From Streptosporangium roseum DSM 43021 (GTDB lineage: Bacteria; Actinomycetota; Actinomycetes; Streptosporangiales; Streptosporangiaceae): DNA of 64,000 nucleotides. The notes under the pieces are model-generated. The model worked only from the letters and a program-made list of their open reading frames with translations. It ran no database searches and was not told the origin of the DNA. This document shows, one piece after another, positions 36,227 to 44,369 of this stretch. Numbering within the stretch: the stretch's first letter is position 1; the number at the start of each line of letters is the position of its first letter. The stretch covers positions 2,294,001-2,358,000 of the forward strand of contig NC_013595.1 of NCBI RefSeq assembly GCF_000024865.1, written 5' to 3'. The translations under genes were made by a program, and so were the position numbers.

Positions 36227-36421
36227 GCCCCGCTCCCGTGTCCGCAAGGCCCCGCTCCCGTGTCCGCAAGGCACCGCTCCCGCGTCCGCCGGACCCCGCT
36301 TCCGCGTCCGCCAGGCCCCCTCGCGCGTCCGCAAAGCCCTGCTTCCGCGTCCGCCAGGCCCCCTCGCGCGTCCGCTGGACCCCGTTCCCGCCGTCCGCAA
36401 GGCACCGCTCCCGCGTCCGCG
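36225..36421. repeat. Nine-copy ~22-bp minisatellite starting in the IclR stop codon
   Basis: Units of 21-23 bp begin with the AG of the TAG stop. The first two are identical and start AGGCCCCGCTCCCGTGTCCG; later units vary. The array fills most of the 330-base gap before ftsK, the rest of which holds the ftsK promoter. Confidence 0.87.
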
Positions 36422-36543
36422 AGCCCGGTGAGTCCCGGACGCCGGCGGGCCGGTCGCGCGGCGATGATTGATCCGCCATACGCGTTCGGGTACGGTTCGC
36501 ACCGCTCCCGGCGAGCCTCCGCGCGATCCCTCATCCGTCTCGT

Positions 36544-36549
36544 TAGCCT
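36544..36549 (+). promoter_or_regulatory. -10 box for leaderless ftsK
   Basis: TAGCCT ends seven bases before the ATG at 36557. This excludes a long in-frame upstream extension that would read through the tandem array. Confidence 0.6.
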
Positions 36550-36556
36550 CATTAGC

Positions 36557-39073
36557 ATGGCCACCCGTACGTCTAAAGGCGCCTCAGGCAAGACCCCTGC
36601 CAAGGGGTCCTCTGGCCGGTCCGGGTCCCCCTCGCCCCGCAGGGCTCCCGCCAGGCGGGCGGCCAACGCGCGGGCGAAGACCACGGCCCAGGCCCGCAGG
36701 CCCGTCACGCCGAACCAGGACCCGATCGGCTGGGTCTTCACCATGATCGGCAAACTGTTCATGGGGATCTGGATGCTGCTCGCGGGCGGCATCGGCAGCG
36801 CGGCGCGGGCCCTCGGCCAGAACGCGCGGGAGCTGGACCCGGTGCACCGCCGCGACGGGCTCGGCCTGGCGGTGTTCTCCGGGGCGATCGTGCTGGCCGC
36901 GATGACCTGGCGGGAGAGCACGGGCACGGTCTCCGCGGTGGTCAACGCCGTCATGCACGGCGTCTTCGGCTCGCTGGCCTGGCTGATCCCGATCCTGCTG
37001 GCGCTGCTGGCCTGGCGGCTGCTGCGCCACCCGGACCAGAACGCCGACACCGGCCGGATGAGCATCGGGTGGTCCGCTCTCACCGTCGGCGTCCTCGGTG
37101 TCGTGCACGTCGTGCACGACACGCCGTACCCGTCGGGAGGCGGGTCCGACGGCATGGACAAGGTGTCGGCCGCCGGCGGCATGATCGGTTTCGTCGTCTC
37201 CGCGCCTCCGGCGAGCATCCTGCCCGCCTTCGTCACCATCCCGCTGCTGCTGATCCTGTCCGGCTTCGGCATCCTGGTGATCACCGCCACGCCGGTGCAC
37301 CGGATCCCGGAGCGGCTGGCCGAGATCAAGCACATGCTCTTCAACAGGGATCTCCCGGCCAAGCCCCGCGAGCCCAGGAAGCGCCCCTCGCGCAAGAAGC
37401 CGGACGAGGGGGCGGAGGTCGGCGACCACATCAAGCCGTACGACACGCCGGTCGTCAGCGAGTCGCAGAACAAGCAGGGCGCCGAGCACTCCCCGGAGAT
37501 CGTGCCGGGGCTGGCGGACGAGGAGGAGGCCGCGGTCCACAGGGCCGAGCCGCCCGAGCCGACTCCGGCGCCGCGCAAGGTGGAGCAGCTCGTGCTCTCC
37601 CCGCAGGCCGGGCCGTACACCCTGCCGGAGTCGCAGCTCCTGCGCCCGGGCAGCGCGCCCAAGCCGCAGACCAAGGCCAACACCGTCGTGGTCAACGCGC
37701 TGACCAGCGTGATGGAGCAGTTCGCCATCGACGCCCAGGTGATCGGGTTCACCCGCGGGCCGACGGTGACGCGTTACGAGATCGAGCTCGGCCCGGCCGT
37801 CAAGGTCGAGAAGGTCACCGCGCTCACCAAGAACATCGCCTACGCGGTCAAGTCGGCCGACGTCCGGATCCTGAGCCCGATCCCCGGCAAGTCGGCCATC
37901 GGGGTGGAGATCCCGAACACCGACAAGGACCTCGTGTCGCTGGGCGACATCCTCCGCTCCCAGGTGGCCCAGGCCGACCAGCACCCGATGATCGTCGGCC
38001 TCGGCAAGGACGTCGAGGGCCGCACGATCGTGGCCAACCTGGCCAAGATGCCGCACCTGCTCATCGCGGGCGCCACCGGCGCCGGCAAGTCGGTCTGCGT
38101 CAACGGACTCATCTCCTCGATCCTGATGCGCGCCACCCCGGACGAGGTCCGCATGGTGCTCGTCGACCCCAAACGGGTCGAGCTCAGCGTCTACGAGGGC
38201 ATCCCGCACCTCATCACGCCGATCATCACCAACCCCAAGAAGGCCGCCGAGGCGCTGGAGTGGGTGGTGGGCGAGATGGACCGCCGCTACGACGACCTGG
38301 CAGCCAGCGGTTTCCGGCACGTCGACGACTTCAACAAGGCCGTGCGGGCGGGCAAGCTCGTGCCGCCGCCGGGCAGCGAGCGGGTCTACCAGCCCTACCC
38401 CTACCTGCTGGTGATCGTGGACGAGCTCGCCGACCTGATGATGGTCGCCCCGCGCGACGTCGAGGACTCGATCGTCCGCATCACCCAGCTCGCCCGTGCG
38501 GCGGGCATCCACCTGGTGATCGCCACCCAGCGCCCGTCGGTGGACGTCGTCACCGGCCTGATCAAGGCCAACGTCCCTTCCCGTCTCGCGTTCGCCACCT
38601 CCAGCCTCGCCGACAGCCGGGTCATCCTGGACCAGCCGGGCGCCGAGAAGCTGGTCGGCCAGGGTGACGCGCTGTTCCTGCCGATGGGCGCCAGCAAGCC
38701 CATGCGGCTGCAGAACGCCTTCGTCTCCGAGAAGGAGATCAACGAGGTCGTCGCCCACTGCAAGGCCCAGATGCAGGTCGAGTACCGCGACGACGTGGCC
38801 GCCGCCGCGACCGCCAAGAAGGAGATCGACGAGGACATCGGCGACGACCTCGACCTGCTGATCCAGGCGGCCGAGCTGATCGTGACCACCCAGTTCGGCT
38901 CGACCTCGATGCTCCAGCGCAAGCTGCGGGTCGGTTTCGCCAAGGCGGGGCGCCTGATGGACCTGCTGGAGAGCAGGAACGTGGTCGGGCCGAGCGAGGG
39001 GTCGAAGGCCCGGGAGGTGATCGTCAAGCCGGACGAGCTCGCGGGCCTGCTGGCTGACCTGCGCGGAGAATGA
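36557..39073 (+). CDS. ftsK: DNA translocase FtsK/SpoIIIE
   Basis: FtsK is a septum-located, ATP-driven pump that clears chromosomal DNA, important at sporulation septa. The 838-residue protein has a basic, low-complexity start, about four transmembrane helices (about 60-260), a charged linker, the alpha-beta motor with Walker A GATGAGKSV (about 509-517) and Walker B LLVIVDELADLMM, and a C-terminal gamma winged helix (QFGSTSMLQRKLRVGFAKAG) that reads orientation sequences. The ATG at 36557 is favoured by a TAGCCT box seven bases upstream. It follows the IclR gene and precedes the RodZ-like gene. Confidence 0.95.
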   Translation: MATRTSKGASGKTPAKGSSGRSGSPSPRRAPARRAANARAKTTAQARRPVTPNQDPIGWVFTMIGKLFMGIWMLLAGGIGSAARALGQNARELDPVHRRDGLGLAVFSGAIVLAAMTWRESTGTVSAVVNAVMHGVFGSLAWLIPILLALLAWRLLRHPDQNADTGRMSIGWSALTVGVLGVVHVVHDTPYPSGGGSDGMDKVSAAGGMIGFVVSAPPASILPAFVTIPLLLILSGFGILVITATPVHRIPERLAEIKHMLFNRDLPAKPREPRKRPSRKKPDEGAEVGDHIKPYDTPVVSESQNKQGAEHSPEIVPGLADEEEAAVHRAEPPEPTPAPRKVEQLVLSPQAGPYTLPESQLLRPGSAPKPQTKANTVVVNALTSVMEQFAIDAQVIGFTRGPTVTRYEIELGPAVKVEKVTALTKNIAYAVKSADVRILSPIPGKSAIGVEIPNTDKDLVSLGDILRSQVAQADQHPMIVGLGKDVEGRTIVANLAKMPHLLIAGATGAGKSVCVNGLISSILMRATPDEVRMVLVDPKRVELSVYEGIPHLITPIITNPKKAAEALEWVVGEMDRRYDDLAASGFRHVDDFNKAVRAGKLVPPPGSERVYQPYPYLLVIVDELADLMMVAPRDVEDSIVRITQLARAAGIHLVIATQRPSVDVVTGLIKANVPSRLAFATSSLADSRVILDQPGAEKLVGQGDALFLPMGASKPMRLQNAFVSEKEINEVVAHCKAQMQVEYRDDVAAAATAKKEIDEDIGDDLDLLIQAAELIVTTQFGSTSMLQRKLRVGFAKAGRLMDLLESRNVVGPSEGSKAREVIVKPDELAGLLADLRGE

Positions 39074-39153
39074 CCCCCCACCGCACGAGCCCCGTTCGAT
39101 TACTGATTGAATAGGGCTCACTACGCAGCGTCGGGGGCTTGGGGGCGTGCGCT

Positions 39154-39924
39154 ATGAGCATTGGCAGCGATCTGGCAGAGGCGCGTCGGGCGGCGGGTCT
39201 GACCGTCGGGCAGTTGAGCGCGCGCACGCGCGTTCGTGAGGCGCTGATCCACGCGATCGAGCGGGATGACTTCTCCCAGTGCGGGGGAGACTTCTACGCG
39301 CGCGGACACATCCGCAACATCTCCAAGGTCGTCGGGCTGGACCCGGAGACCATGGTGCACAAGTACGACGAGTCGCACGGGGGCGTGCCGCTGCCGGTGC
39401 GGGCGGCCAGCGTGTTCCAGGCGGACACGCCGATCAAGATCCGGGAGAGCCGTTCGCCCAACTGGACGACCGCGATGGCGGTCGCGCTGGCCATCGTCGT
39501 GGTGTTCGGCGTGGTGAAGATGATGGGCGGCGGGGACACGCCCACGGCGGACGTCCGCCCGGCCTCGGTGCCGGCCGTGCCACCGCCGGCGGCCTCGCCG
39601 ACCGGCCCGGCCGCCACACCCAACCCGTCGCGCCGCGCGGCGTCGCTGGCGACCGGCAAGCGGGGCGACCTGGTCGTCTTCCAGGTCAAGGCGAAGCGCT
39701 CGTCCTGGCTCGACGTGACGGAAACGGGAGGCCGGAAACTCTTCTCCGGCATGCTGGAGGCGGGTAAAACCTCCGTCTGGAAGGCGAAGAAGGGGGTGAA
39801 GGTCACCTTCGGCGACGGTGGAGCCTTCCTGCTGCAGGTGAACGGCAAGAATCTCGGGACCCCCGGTCCCTCGGGACAGGTCCTCAACCGCTCCTACGGG
39901 GCCTCCGCGCCCCAGCCGGGCTAG
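39154..39924 (+). CDS. RodZ-like HTH membrane protein
   Basis: The 256-residue protein has an N-terminal cro/RodZ-type helix-turn-helix (SIGSDLAEARRAAGLTVGQL, LIHAIERDDF, about 1-65), one transmembrane helix (WTTAMAVALAIVVVFGVVKM, about 109-128), a Pro/Ala-rich linker and a C-terminal DUF4115-like beta domain (about 170-245). RodZ links MreB to the cell-wall machinery in rods; in actinobacteria a role in envelope morphology is likely but less certain. The ATG at 39154 follows a GGGGG run. Position between ftsK and rimO is conserved. Confidence 0.85.
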   Translation: MSIGSDLAEARRAAGLTVGQLSARTRVREALIHAIERDDFSQCGGDFYARGHIRNISKVVGLDPETMVHKYDESHGGVPLPVRAASVFQADTPIKIRESRSPNWTTAMAVALAIVVVFGVVKMMGGGDTPTADVRPASVPAVPPPAASPTGPAATPNPSRRAASLATGKRGDLVVFQVKAKRSSWLDVTETGGRKLFSGMLEAGKTSVWKAKKGVKVTFGDGGAFLLQVNGKNLGTPGPSGQVLNRSYGASAPQPG

Positions 39925-39993
39925 TCCCGCGGCGAGCTTGTGACGGGGGAGGTGCATCGGTAGTGGCCAACTCCCGATACCGTAGTGTTCACC

Positions 39994-41403
39994 ATGTCAT
40001 CCCGCCGAACCGCATCGCTGATCACACTGGGCTGCGCGCGCAACGAGGTCGACTCCGAGGAGCTCGCCGCGCGTCTTGAGGCTGCCGGTTGGCAGGTGGG
40101 CGACGACGACCCCGATGTCATCGTCGTCAACACCTGCGGCTTCATCGACTCAGCGAAAAAGGACTCCATCGACACGCTGCTCGCCGCGGCCGACTCCGGG
40201 GCCAAGGTGGTCGCCGCGGGCTGTATGGCCGAGCGCTACGGCGACCAGCTCGCCGACGCGCTGCCCGAGGCGGCGGCCGTCATCTCCTTCGACGACTACA
40301 CCCAGATCGGCACGCGTCTGGACGACGTGCTGGAGGGCAAGCCGCTCGTCCCGCACAGTCCCCGTGACCGCAGGACCCTGCTGCCCATCTCGCCGGTCGA
40401 GCGCGCCGCCGCCCCCAAGGCCAACATCCCCGGTCACGGGGAGCTGCCCGACGGACTGGCCCCGGCCAGCGGCCCCCGGCCGCTGCGCAAGCGCCTGGGC
40501 GACGGGCCGGTGGCCTCGCTGAAGCTGGCCTCCGGCTGTGACCGGCGCTGCACGTTCTGCGCCATCCCGGCCTTCCGTGGCGCCTACGTCTCGCGCAGTC
40601 CCGAGGAGCTCGTCAGCGAGGCCGCGTGGCTGGCCGGGCAGGGCGTCAAGGAGCTCGTGCTGGTCAGCGAGAACTCCACCTCCTACGGCAAGGACCTCGG
40701 TGACCTGCGGGCGTTGGAGAAGCTGCTGCCCTCCCTCGCCGCGACCGAGGGCATCGAGCGGGTGCGGGTCAGCTACCTGCAGCCCGCCGAGCTCCGTCCG
40801 GGCCTGCTGGAGATGATCGCCTCGACCGAGAGCGTGGCCCCCTACTTCGACCTCTCCTTCCAGCACGCCAGTGGCTCGGTGCTGCGCCGGATGCGCCGCT
40901 TCGGCGACCCCCGGCGCTTCCTCGACCTGCTGGAGAGCGTCCGGGCGACCGCCCCCGAGGCGGGCGTGCGCTCCAACTTCATCGTGGGCTTCCCCGGCGA
41001 GACCGAGGAGGAGTTCGCCGAGCTGACGGCTTTCCTCCAGGAGGCCAGGCTCGACGTGATCGGCGTCTTCGGCTACTCCGACGAGGACGGCACCGAGGCG
41101 GCCTCGCTCCCCGGAAAGCTGGACCAGGAGACCGTCGACGCCCGGGTGGCCGCGCTCACCGAGCTGGCCGAGGAGCTCATGGCCCAGCGGGCCGAGGAGC
41201 GGATCGGCACCGAGGTGGACGTCCTCATCGAGGAGGATCTCGGCGACGGCGGCTACGAGGGCCGTGCGGCCCACCAGGGGCCGGAGGTCGACGGTTCCGT
41301 GACGGTCCAGGGCATAGGGCTGGTCCCCGGCCAGATCGTCCGGGCCGTCGTGGTCGACTCCGAAGGGGTCGATCTGATCGCCCGAATCAAGGCAGCCTCG
41401 TGA
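39994..41403 (+). CDS. rimO: Ribosomal protein S12 methylthiotransferase
   Basis: RimO, a radical-SAM enzyme, methylthiolates an Asp of ribosomal protein S12. The 469-residue protein has the N-terminal MTTase domain with cluster Cys residues in LGCARNEVDSE, VNTCGFID and AAGCMAER, the radical-SAM motif SGCDRRCTFCAIPAFRG (CxxxCxxC) and a C-terminal TRAM domain (about 400-469). An insertion around residues 125-170 (SPVERAAAPKANIPGHGELP) is common in actinobacterial RimO. The ATG at 39994 is preferred over a GTG nine bases earlier; TACCGT (39978-39983) is the likely -10. Confidence 0.95.
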   Translation: MSSRRTASLITLGCARNEVDSEELAARLEAAGWQVGDDDPDVIVVNTCGFIDSAKKDSIDTLLAAADSGAKVVAAGCMAERYGDQLADALPEAAAVISFDDYTQIGTRLDDVLEGKPLVPHSPRDRRTLLPISPVERAAAPKANIPGHGELPDGLAPASGPRPLRKRLGDGPVASLKLASGCDRRCTFCAIPAFRGAYVSRSPEELVSEAAWLAGQGVKELVLVSENSTSYGKDLGDLRALEKLLPSLAATEGIERVRVSYLQPAELRPGLLEMIASTESVAPYFDLSFQHASGSVLRRMRRFGDPRRFLDLLESVRATAPEAGVRSNFIVGFPGETEEEFAELTAFLQEARLDVIGVFGYSDEDGTEAASLPGKLDQETVDARVAALTELAEELMAQRAEERIGTEVDVLIEEDLGDGGYEGRAAHQGPEVDGSVTVQGIGLVPGQIVRAVVVDSEGVDLIARIKAAS

Positions 41404-41428
41404 ACGCGCCGCCGGGTCGGGAGAGCGT

Positions 41429-42034
41429 ATGACCAACACGCCAGAGACCGGCACTGATCAGACCGCGGCAGCCACGCGCCCCAAGGTGAGCGTATGGAAC
41501 ATCGCCAACGTCGTCACAGTGATACGGCTGGCGATGGTTCCGTTCTTCGCGTTCTGTCTCTTCCTGCCGGGTCCCGGCTGGCGCGTCACCGCGCTGGTGG
41601 TCTTCCTGGTGGCCTCGCTCACCGACCTGCTCGACGGGGAACTGGCCCGCCGCTACGGCCTGGTCACCGACTTCGGGAAGATCGCCGACCCGATCGCCGA
41701 CAAGGCCCTGATCGGCGCCGCGCTGATCAGTCTCTCGGCCCTGGACGAGCTGGCCTGGTGGGTCACCATCGTGATCCTCGGCAGGGAGCTGGGGGTCACA
41801 CTCCTGCGCTTCGCGGTCATCAGGCACGGCGTCATCCCGGCCAGCTACGGCGGCAAGGTGAAGACGGTCCTGCAGATCGCGGCGATCGTCTCCTACATGT
41901 GGCCGGGCGTGCCCGAGCCGATCCGCTGGACCGTCATGGGGGCCGCGGTCGTCGTGACGGTGGGCACCGGGCTCGACTACGTGATCCGCGCGGTCAAGCT
42001 GCGGCAGGTGGCGAAGCGGGCGCGGGCCCAATGA
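41429..42034 (+). CDS. pgsA: CDP-diacylglycerol-glycerol-3-phosphate phosphatidyltransferase
   Basis: PgsA makes phosphatidylglycerophosphate at the cytoplasmic membrane, the first committed step to phosphatidylglycerol and cardiolipin. The 201-residue protein has five or six transmembrane helices and the full CDP-alcohol motif DGELARRYGLVTDFGKIADP (about 71-90) with its spaced Asp residues. A PgsA-type opening SVWNIANVVTVIRLAMVPFF follows a short acidic head. It starts 25 bases after rimO and overlaps cinA by four bases, so it lies in one transcription unit with both. Confidence 0.93.
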   Translation: MTNTPETGTDQTAAATRPKVSVWNIANVVTVIRLAMVPFFAFCLFLPGPGWRVTALVVFLVASLTDLLDGELARRYGLVTDFGKIADPIADKALIGAALISLSALDELAWWVTIVILGRELGVTLLRFAVIRHGVIPASYGGKVKTVLQIAAIVSYMWPGVPEPIRWTVMGAAVVVTVGTGLDYVIRAVKLRQVAKRARAQ

Positions 42035-42534
42035 GTCACCGTCTGCTCGCCGCCACCCACGTGCTCTCGCTGCTCGTCCGCAAGGGCGAGACGGTGGCGG
42101 TGGCGGAGTCGCTGACGGCGGGGCTGATCGGCGCCGCGCTCACCGGCCCCGCCGGTGCGTCGGCGGCTTTCGTGGGCGGGGTCGTCTCCTACGCCACCGA
42201 GCTCAAGGAGCGCCTGCTGGGCGTCCCCGCCGAGCTGCTGGAGCGCGAGGGGGCCGTGCACCCGCAGGTCGCCGCGGCGATGGCGACCGGTGTGCGCCGG
42301 CTCACCGGTTCCACCTACGGGCTGGCCGCCACCGGGGTGGCCGGTCCCGATCCGCAGGACGGCAGAGCGGTCGGCACCGTGCACCTGGCCGTTAGCGGGC
42401 CTGATGGGCGGGTATGGCACCGGGATCTCCGGCTTGACGGGACACGTGAGGAAATTCGCCAATCGACGGTGAATGAGGCTGTGGATCTACTGCAAGGTGT
42501 GCTGGAGGCGAACTTGGGGGAACATTCCGGGTGA
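42031..42534 (+). CDS. cinA: CinA C-terminal domain protein (NMN deamidase PncC type)
   Basis: The 167-residue protein is the CinA C-terminal domain alone, the form that deamidates nicotinamide mononucleotide for NAD recycling. Family blocks are visible: VAVAESLTAGLIGAALTGPA with the active-site Ser, FVGGVVSYATELKERLLGVP, and ATGVAGPDPQDGRAVGTVHL. The ATG overlaps the pgsA stop codon. In many actinobacteria the order pgsA-cinA-clgR is conserved, as here. Confidence 0.93.
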   Translation: MSHRLLAATHVLSLLVRKGETVAVAESLTAGLIGAALTGPAGASAAFVGGVVSYATELKERLLGVPAELLEREGAVHPQVAAAMATGVRRLTGSTYGLAATGVAGPDPQDGRAVGTVHLAVSGPDGRVWHRDLRLDGTREEIRQSTVNEAVDLLQGVLEANLGEHSG

Positions 42535-42541
42535 TTACCGC

Positions 42542-42559
42542 GTTACGTCCCCAGCGAAC
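42542..42559. promoter_or_regulatory. Probable ClgR binding site upstream of clgR
   Basis: GTTACGTCCCCAGCGAAC fits the core of the published ClgR box (CGC-N5-GCGAAC type; half-site GCGAAC exact, left half degenerate). Its position upstream of the clgR promoter suits autoactivation. Confidence 0.5.
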
Positions 42560-42598
42560 ATGCTCACCACGGTCTGCCGCGGTGTTGGTGGATACAGG

Positions 42599-42637
42599 TA
42601 CGGTGGAGATGTGAGTGAGGTAAAGGTCAAGCGATGA
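42599..42637 (+). promoter_or_regulatory. clgR promoter and leaderless eight-codon upstream ORF
   Basis: TACGGT (42599-42604) ends six bases before a GTG at 42611. From there GTG...CGA TGA encodes VSEVKVKR and stops at 42637. Its stop overlaps an ATG at 42634 (ATGA) in frame with clgR, giving a possible 36-residue longer ClgR. Confidence 0.4.
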
Positions 42638-42741
42638 TGACGGCGAGGAGTATGTACCAAGGGTCGCGTTCGAAGAACGGGCGGCACGAACCGATCGCGC
42701 GGAGTGTCGCGAAGACGCCCGCGCCGGGGAGGGAGCGACAG

Positions 42742-43101
42742 ATGGTCCTGCTGCGTCAGCTGCTCGGTGACGTGCTGCGGCGGCTGCGGGTGCGGCAGAG
42801 CCGCACCTTGCGTGAGGTGTCCACACTGGCCCGTGTCTCCCTCGGATACCTGTCCGAGGTGGAGCGTGGTCAGAAGGAAGCCTCTTCTGAGCTACTCGCG
42901 TCAATCTGCGGCGCCCTCGGGGTGCCGCTTTCACAGGTGCTCCGTGAGGTCTCCGACCAGTTCGCACTGGCCGAGCTCCAGCACGCCCCGGTGCTTGCCG
43001 GCGATGTCCCCGAACGGGAGCGTCTGCCGATCACCGAGACCGTGCCCGGTTCCCTCCCGGAATCCGTCTTTCCCGAGGTCAACGACATGGTCGCCGCTTA
43101 G
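42742..43101 (+). CDS. clgR: Clp gene regulator ClgR
   Basis: ClgR is an XRE-type activator of the clp protease genes and, in several actinobacteria, of stress genes. The 119-residue protein has the diagnostic helix-turn-helix SRTLREVSTLARVSLGYLSE then VERGQKEASSELLASICGAL (about 18-60). It ends in VAA, a C-terminal Ala-Ala tail like the one that makes ClgR a ClpP substrate, closing a feedback loop. GGGAGGGAGC precedes the ATG at 42742; an in-frame ATG at 42634 would add 36 residues. The gene overlaps the convergent nei gene by four bases. Confidence 0.92.
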   Translation: MVLLRQLLGDVLRRLRVRQSRTLREVSTLARVSLGYLSEVERGQKEASSELLASICGALGVPLSQVLREVSDQFALAELQHAPVLAGDVPERERLPITETVPGSLPESVFPEVNDMVAA

Positions 43102-43889
43102 CCGGTCGGTTCTCCCGGCTGGCAGTGACGGCACCAGAAAATCAGCCGTTCCTGCGGCTGTGCCCCCATCTCCCCGCGACTGATCCGACGTCCGCAGCGC
43201 AGGCAAGGTCGTCCTGCCCTGCCGTAGACCCACGTGTCCCGGCCCGGGCGGGCATCGCCCGTCGTCACGCGCCGCTCCCGCTCTCCGTTGGCGTGCAGTA
43301 ACCGCTGCGCGAGCGCCACGATCCTCCTCACATCCTCGACCTCCCCCACCGGCCGCCACGGCGAGACCCCCGCGAGGAAAAGCGTCTCGGCCCGATAGAC
43401 GGTGCCGATCCCCGCCAGGTTGCGCTGGTCGAGCAGCGCCTCCCCGATGGTCAGCCCGGGACTCCCCATCAGCCGCCGTACGGCCTCCGCCGGATCCCAG
43501 TCCGGTCCGAGCGGATCCGGTCCGAGATGCCCGACGAGCCGATGCTCCTCACCGGTCGCCACCAGGTCGACCATGCCGAGCCGTACTCCCACCGCCTGCC
43601 AGTCGGCGTTGGCCAGCACCAGGCGGACCACGTCGCCCGAGGGCGGTCTGCGGCCGGCGGGTGAGATCCGCCAGCTCCCCTCCATGCGCAGATGAGTGTG
43701 GACGGTCAGGCCGCCGTCTACCCGGGTGAGCAGGTGTTTACCGCGCGAGACGGTCTCCAGCACGGCACGGCCGGTGAGGTCGGCCGTGGCGTGGCGTGGC
43801 ACCCGGAAGTCGGAACGCGTCAGGATCCGGCCGTCGAGTGCCTCGCCGAGCCGTCTCGCGGTGCGGTAGACGACGTCGCCCTCGGGCAC
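43098..43889 (-). CDS. nei: Endonuclease VIII-type DNA glycosylase
   Basis: The bifunctional glycosylase/AP lyase removes oxidised bases. The 263-residue protein begins MPEGDVVYRTAR; Pro1 of the mature protein (residue 2) is the nucleophile and Glu3 the acid. The conserved Lys lies in SRGKHLL, the H2TH segment in EALLDQRNLAGIGTVYRAE, and a zinc finger at the end (CLRCG...CRHC). The MPEGD start and DQRNLAGIGNxY-type segment are typical of actinobacterial Nei rather than Fpg. GTG start, ten bases after the Rrf2 gene on the same strand, so the two are probably co-transcribed. Confidence 0.92.
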   Translation of the reverse strand: MPEGDVVYRTARRLGEALDGRILTRSDFRVPRHATADLTGRAVLETVSRGKHLLTRVDGGLTVHTHLRMEGSWRISPAGRRPPSGDVVRLVLANADWQAVGVRLGMVDLVATGEEHRLVGHLGPDPLGPDWDPAEAVRRLMGSPGLTIGEALLDQRNLAGIGTVYRAETLFLAGVSPWRPVGEVEDVRRIVALAQRLLHANGERERRVTTGDARPGRDTWVYGRAGRPCLRCGRRISRGEMGAQPQERLIFWCRHCQPGEPTG

Positions 43890-43899
43890 GGGAGCTCGC

Positions 43900-44349
43900 T
43901 CAGTCCCAGGCGGCGGGGTCGGCGGCGAGCTGGCGGACCCGCTCGGGGAGCGCGCCGGTGGCTACGCTGTCAAGCGTGACCTCCTCCAGGATCGCCCGCT
44001 CGCTGGCCCGCAACGCGATCCAGACCTGCTGCAACGACTCGGCGGGGCCCCGGTAGTCGACATGCTCGGGCCGCTCGCCCCGCACGTTGGCCAGCGGACC
44101 GTCCACGGCGCGGATCACGTCGGCCAAGGTGATCTCGGCGGCCGGCCGGGCCAGCACGTAACCGCCCTCGGGGCCACGCTGGCCGCGGACCAGGCCCGCC
44201 CGGCGCATCTGCAGAAGGATGTTCTCCAGATACTTGGGCGGCATGTCCTGCTCTTTGGCCAGCTCACCCACAGTGGTTGGTCCCTCGCCGGCGGCGGCGA
44301 GTTCGGCGGCGGCACGCAGGGCATAGTCGACACGAGCGGATAGACGCAT
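43900..44349 (-). CDS. Rrf2-family regulator without cysteines
   Basis: The 149-residue protein has the Rrf2 winged helix (MRLSARVDYALRAAAELAAA, VGELAKEQDMPPKYLENILL, about 1-60; wing RGPEGGYVLARPA) and the dimerisation helix. Unlike IscR and NsrR it has no Cys at all, so it cannot hold the usual iron-sulfur cluster through thiolates. TAATCGATTA (44351-44360) abuts the start codon, a likely autoregulatory site, and GATAAT on the minus strand seven bases before the ATG suggests a leaderless mRNA. It precedes nei and follows the condensation-domain gene on the same strand. Confidence 0.88.
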   Translation of the reverse strand: MRLSARVDYALRAAAELAAAGEGPTTVGELAKEQDMPPKYLENILLQMRRAGLVRGQRGPEGGYVLARPAAEITLADVIRAVDGPLANVRGERPEHVDYRGPAESLQQVWIALRASERAILEEVTLDSVATGALPERVRQLAADPAAWD

Positions 44350-44350
44350 G

Positions 44351-44360
44351 TAATCGATTA
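44351..44360. promoter_or_regulatory. Perfect palindrome at the Rrf2 start
   Basis: TAATCGATTA lies one base upstream of the Rrf2 ATG and overlaps the -10 candidate GATAAT (minus strand). Confidence 0.45.
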
Positions 44361-44369
44361 TCCCGCCTG

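Noticed and set aside
36260..36556. N-terminal extension of FtsK reading through the tandem repeats
   Set aside because: The extension is translated minisatellite sequence, and a -10 box seven bases before ATG 36557 gives a better start.
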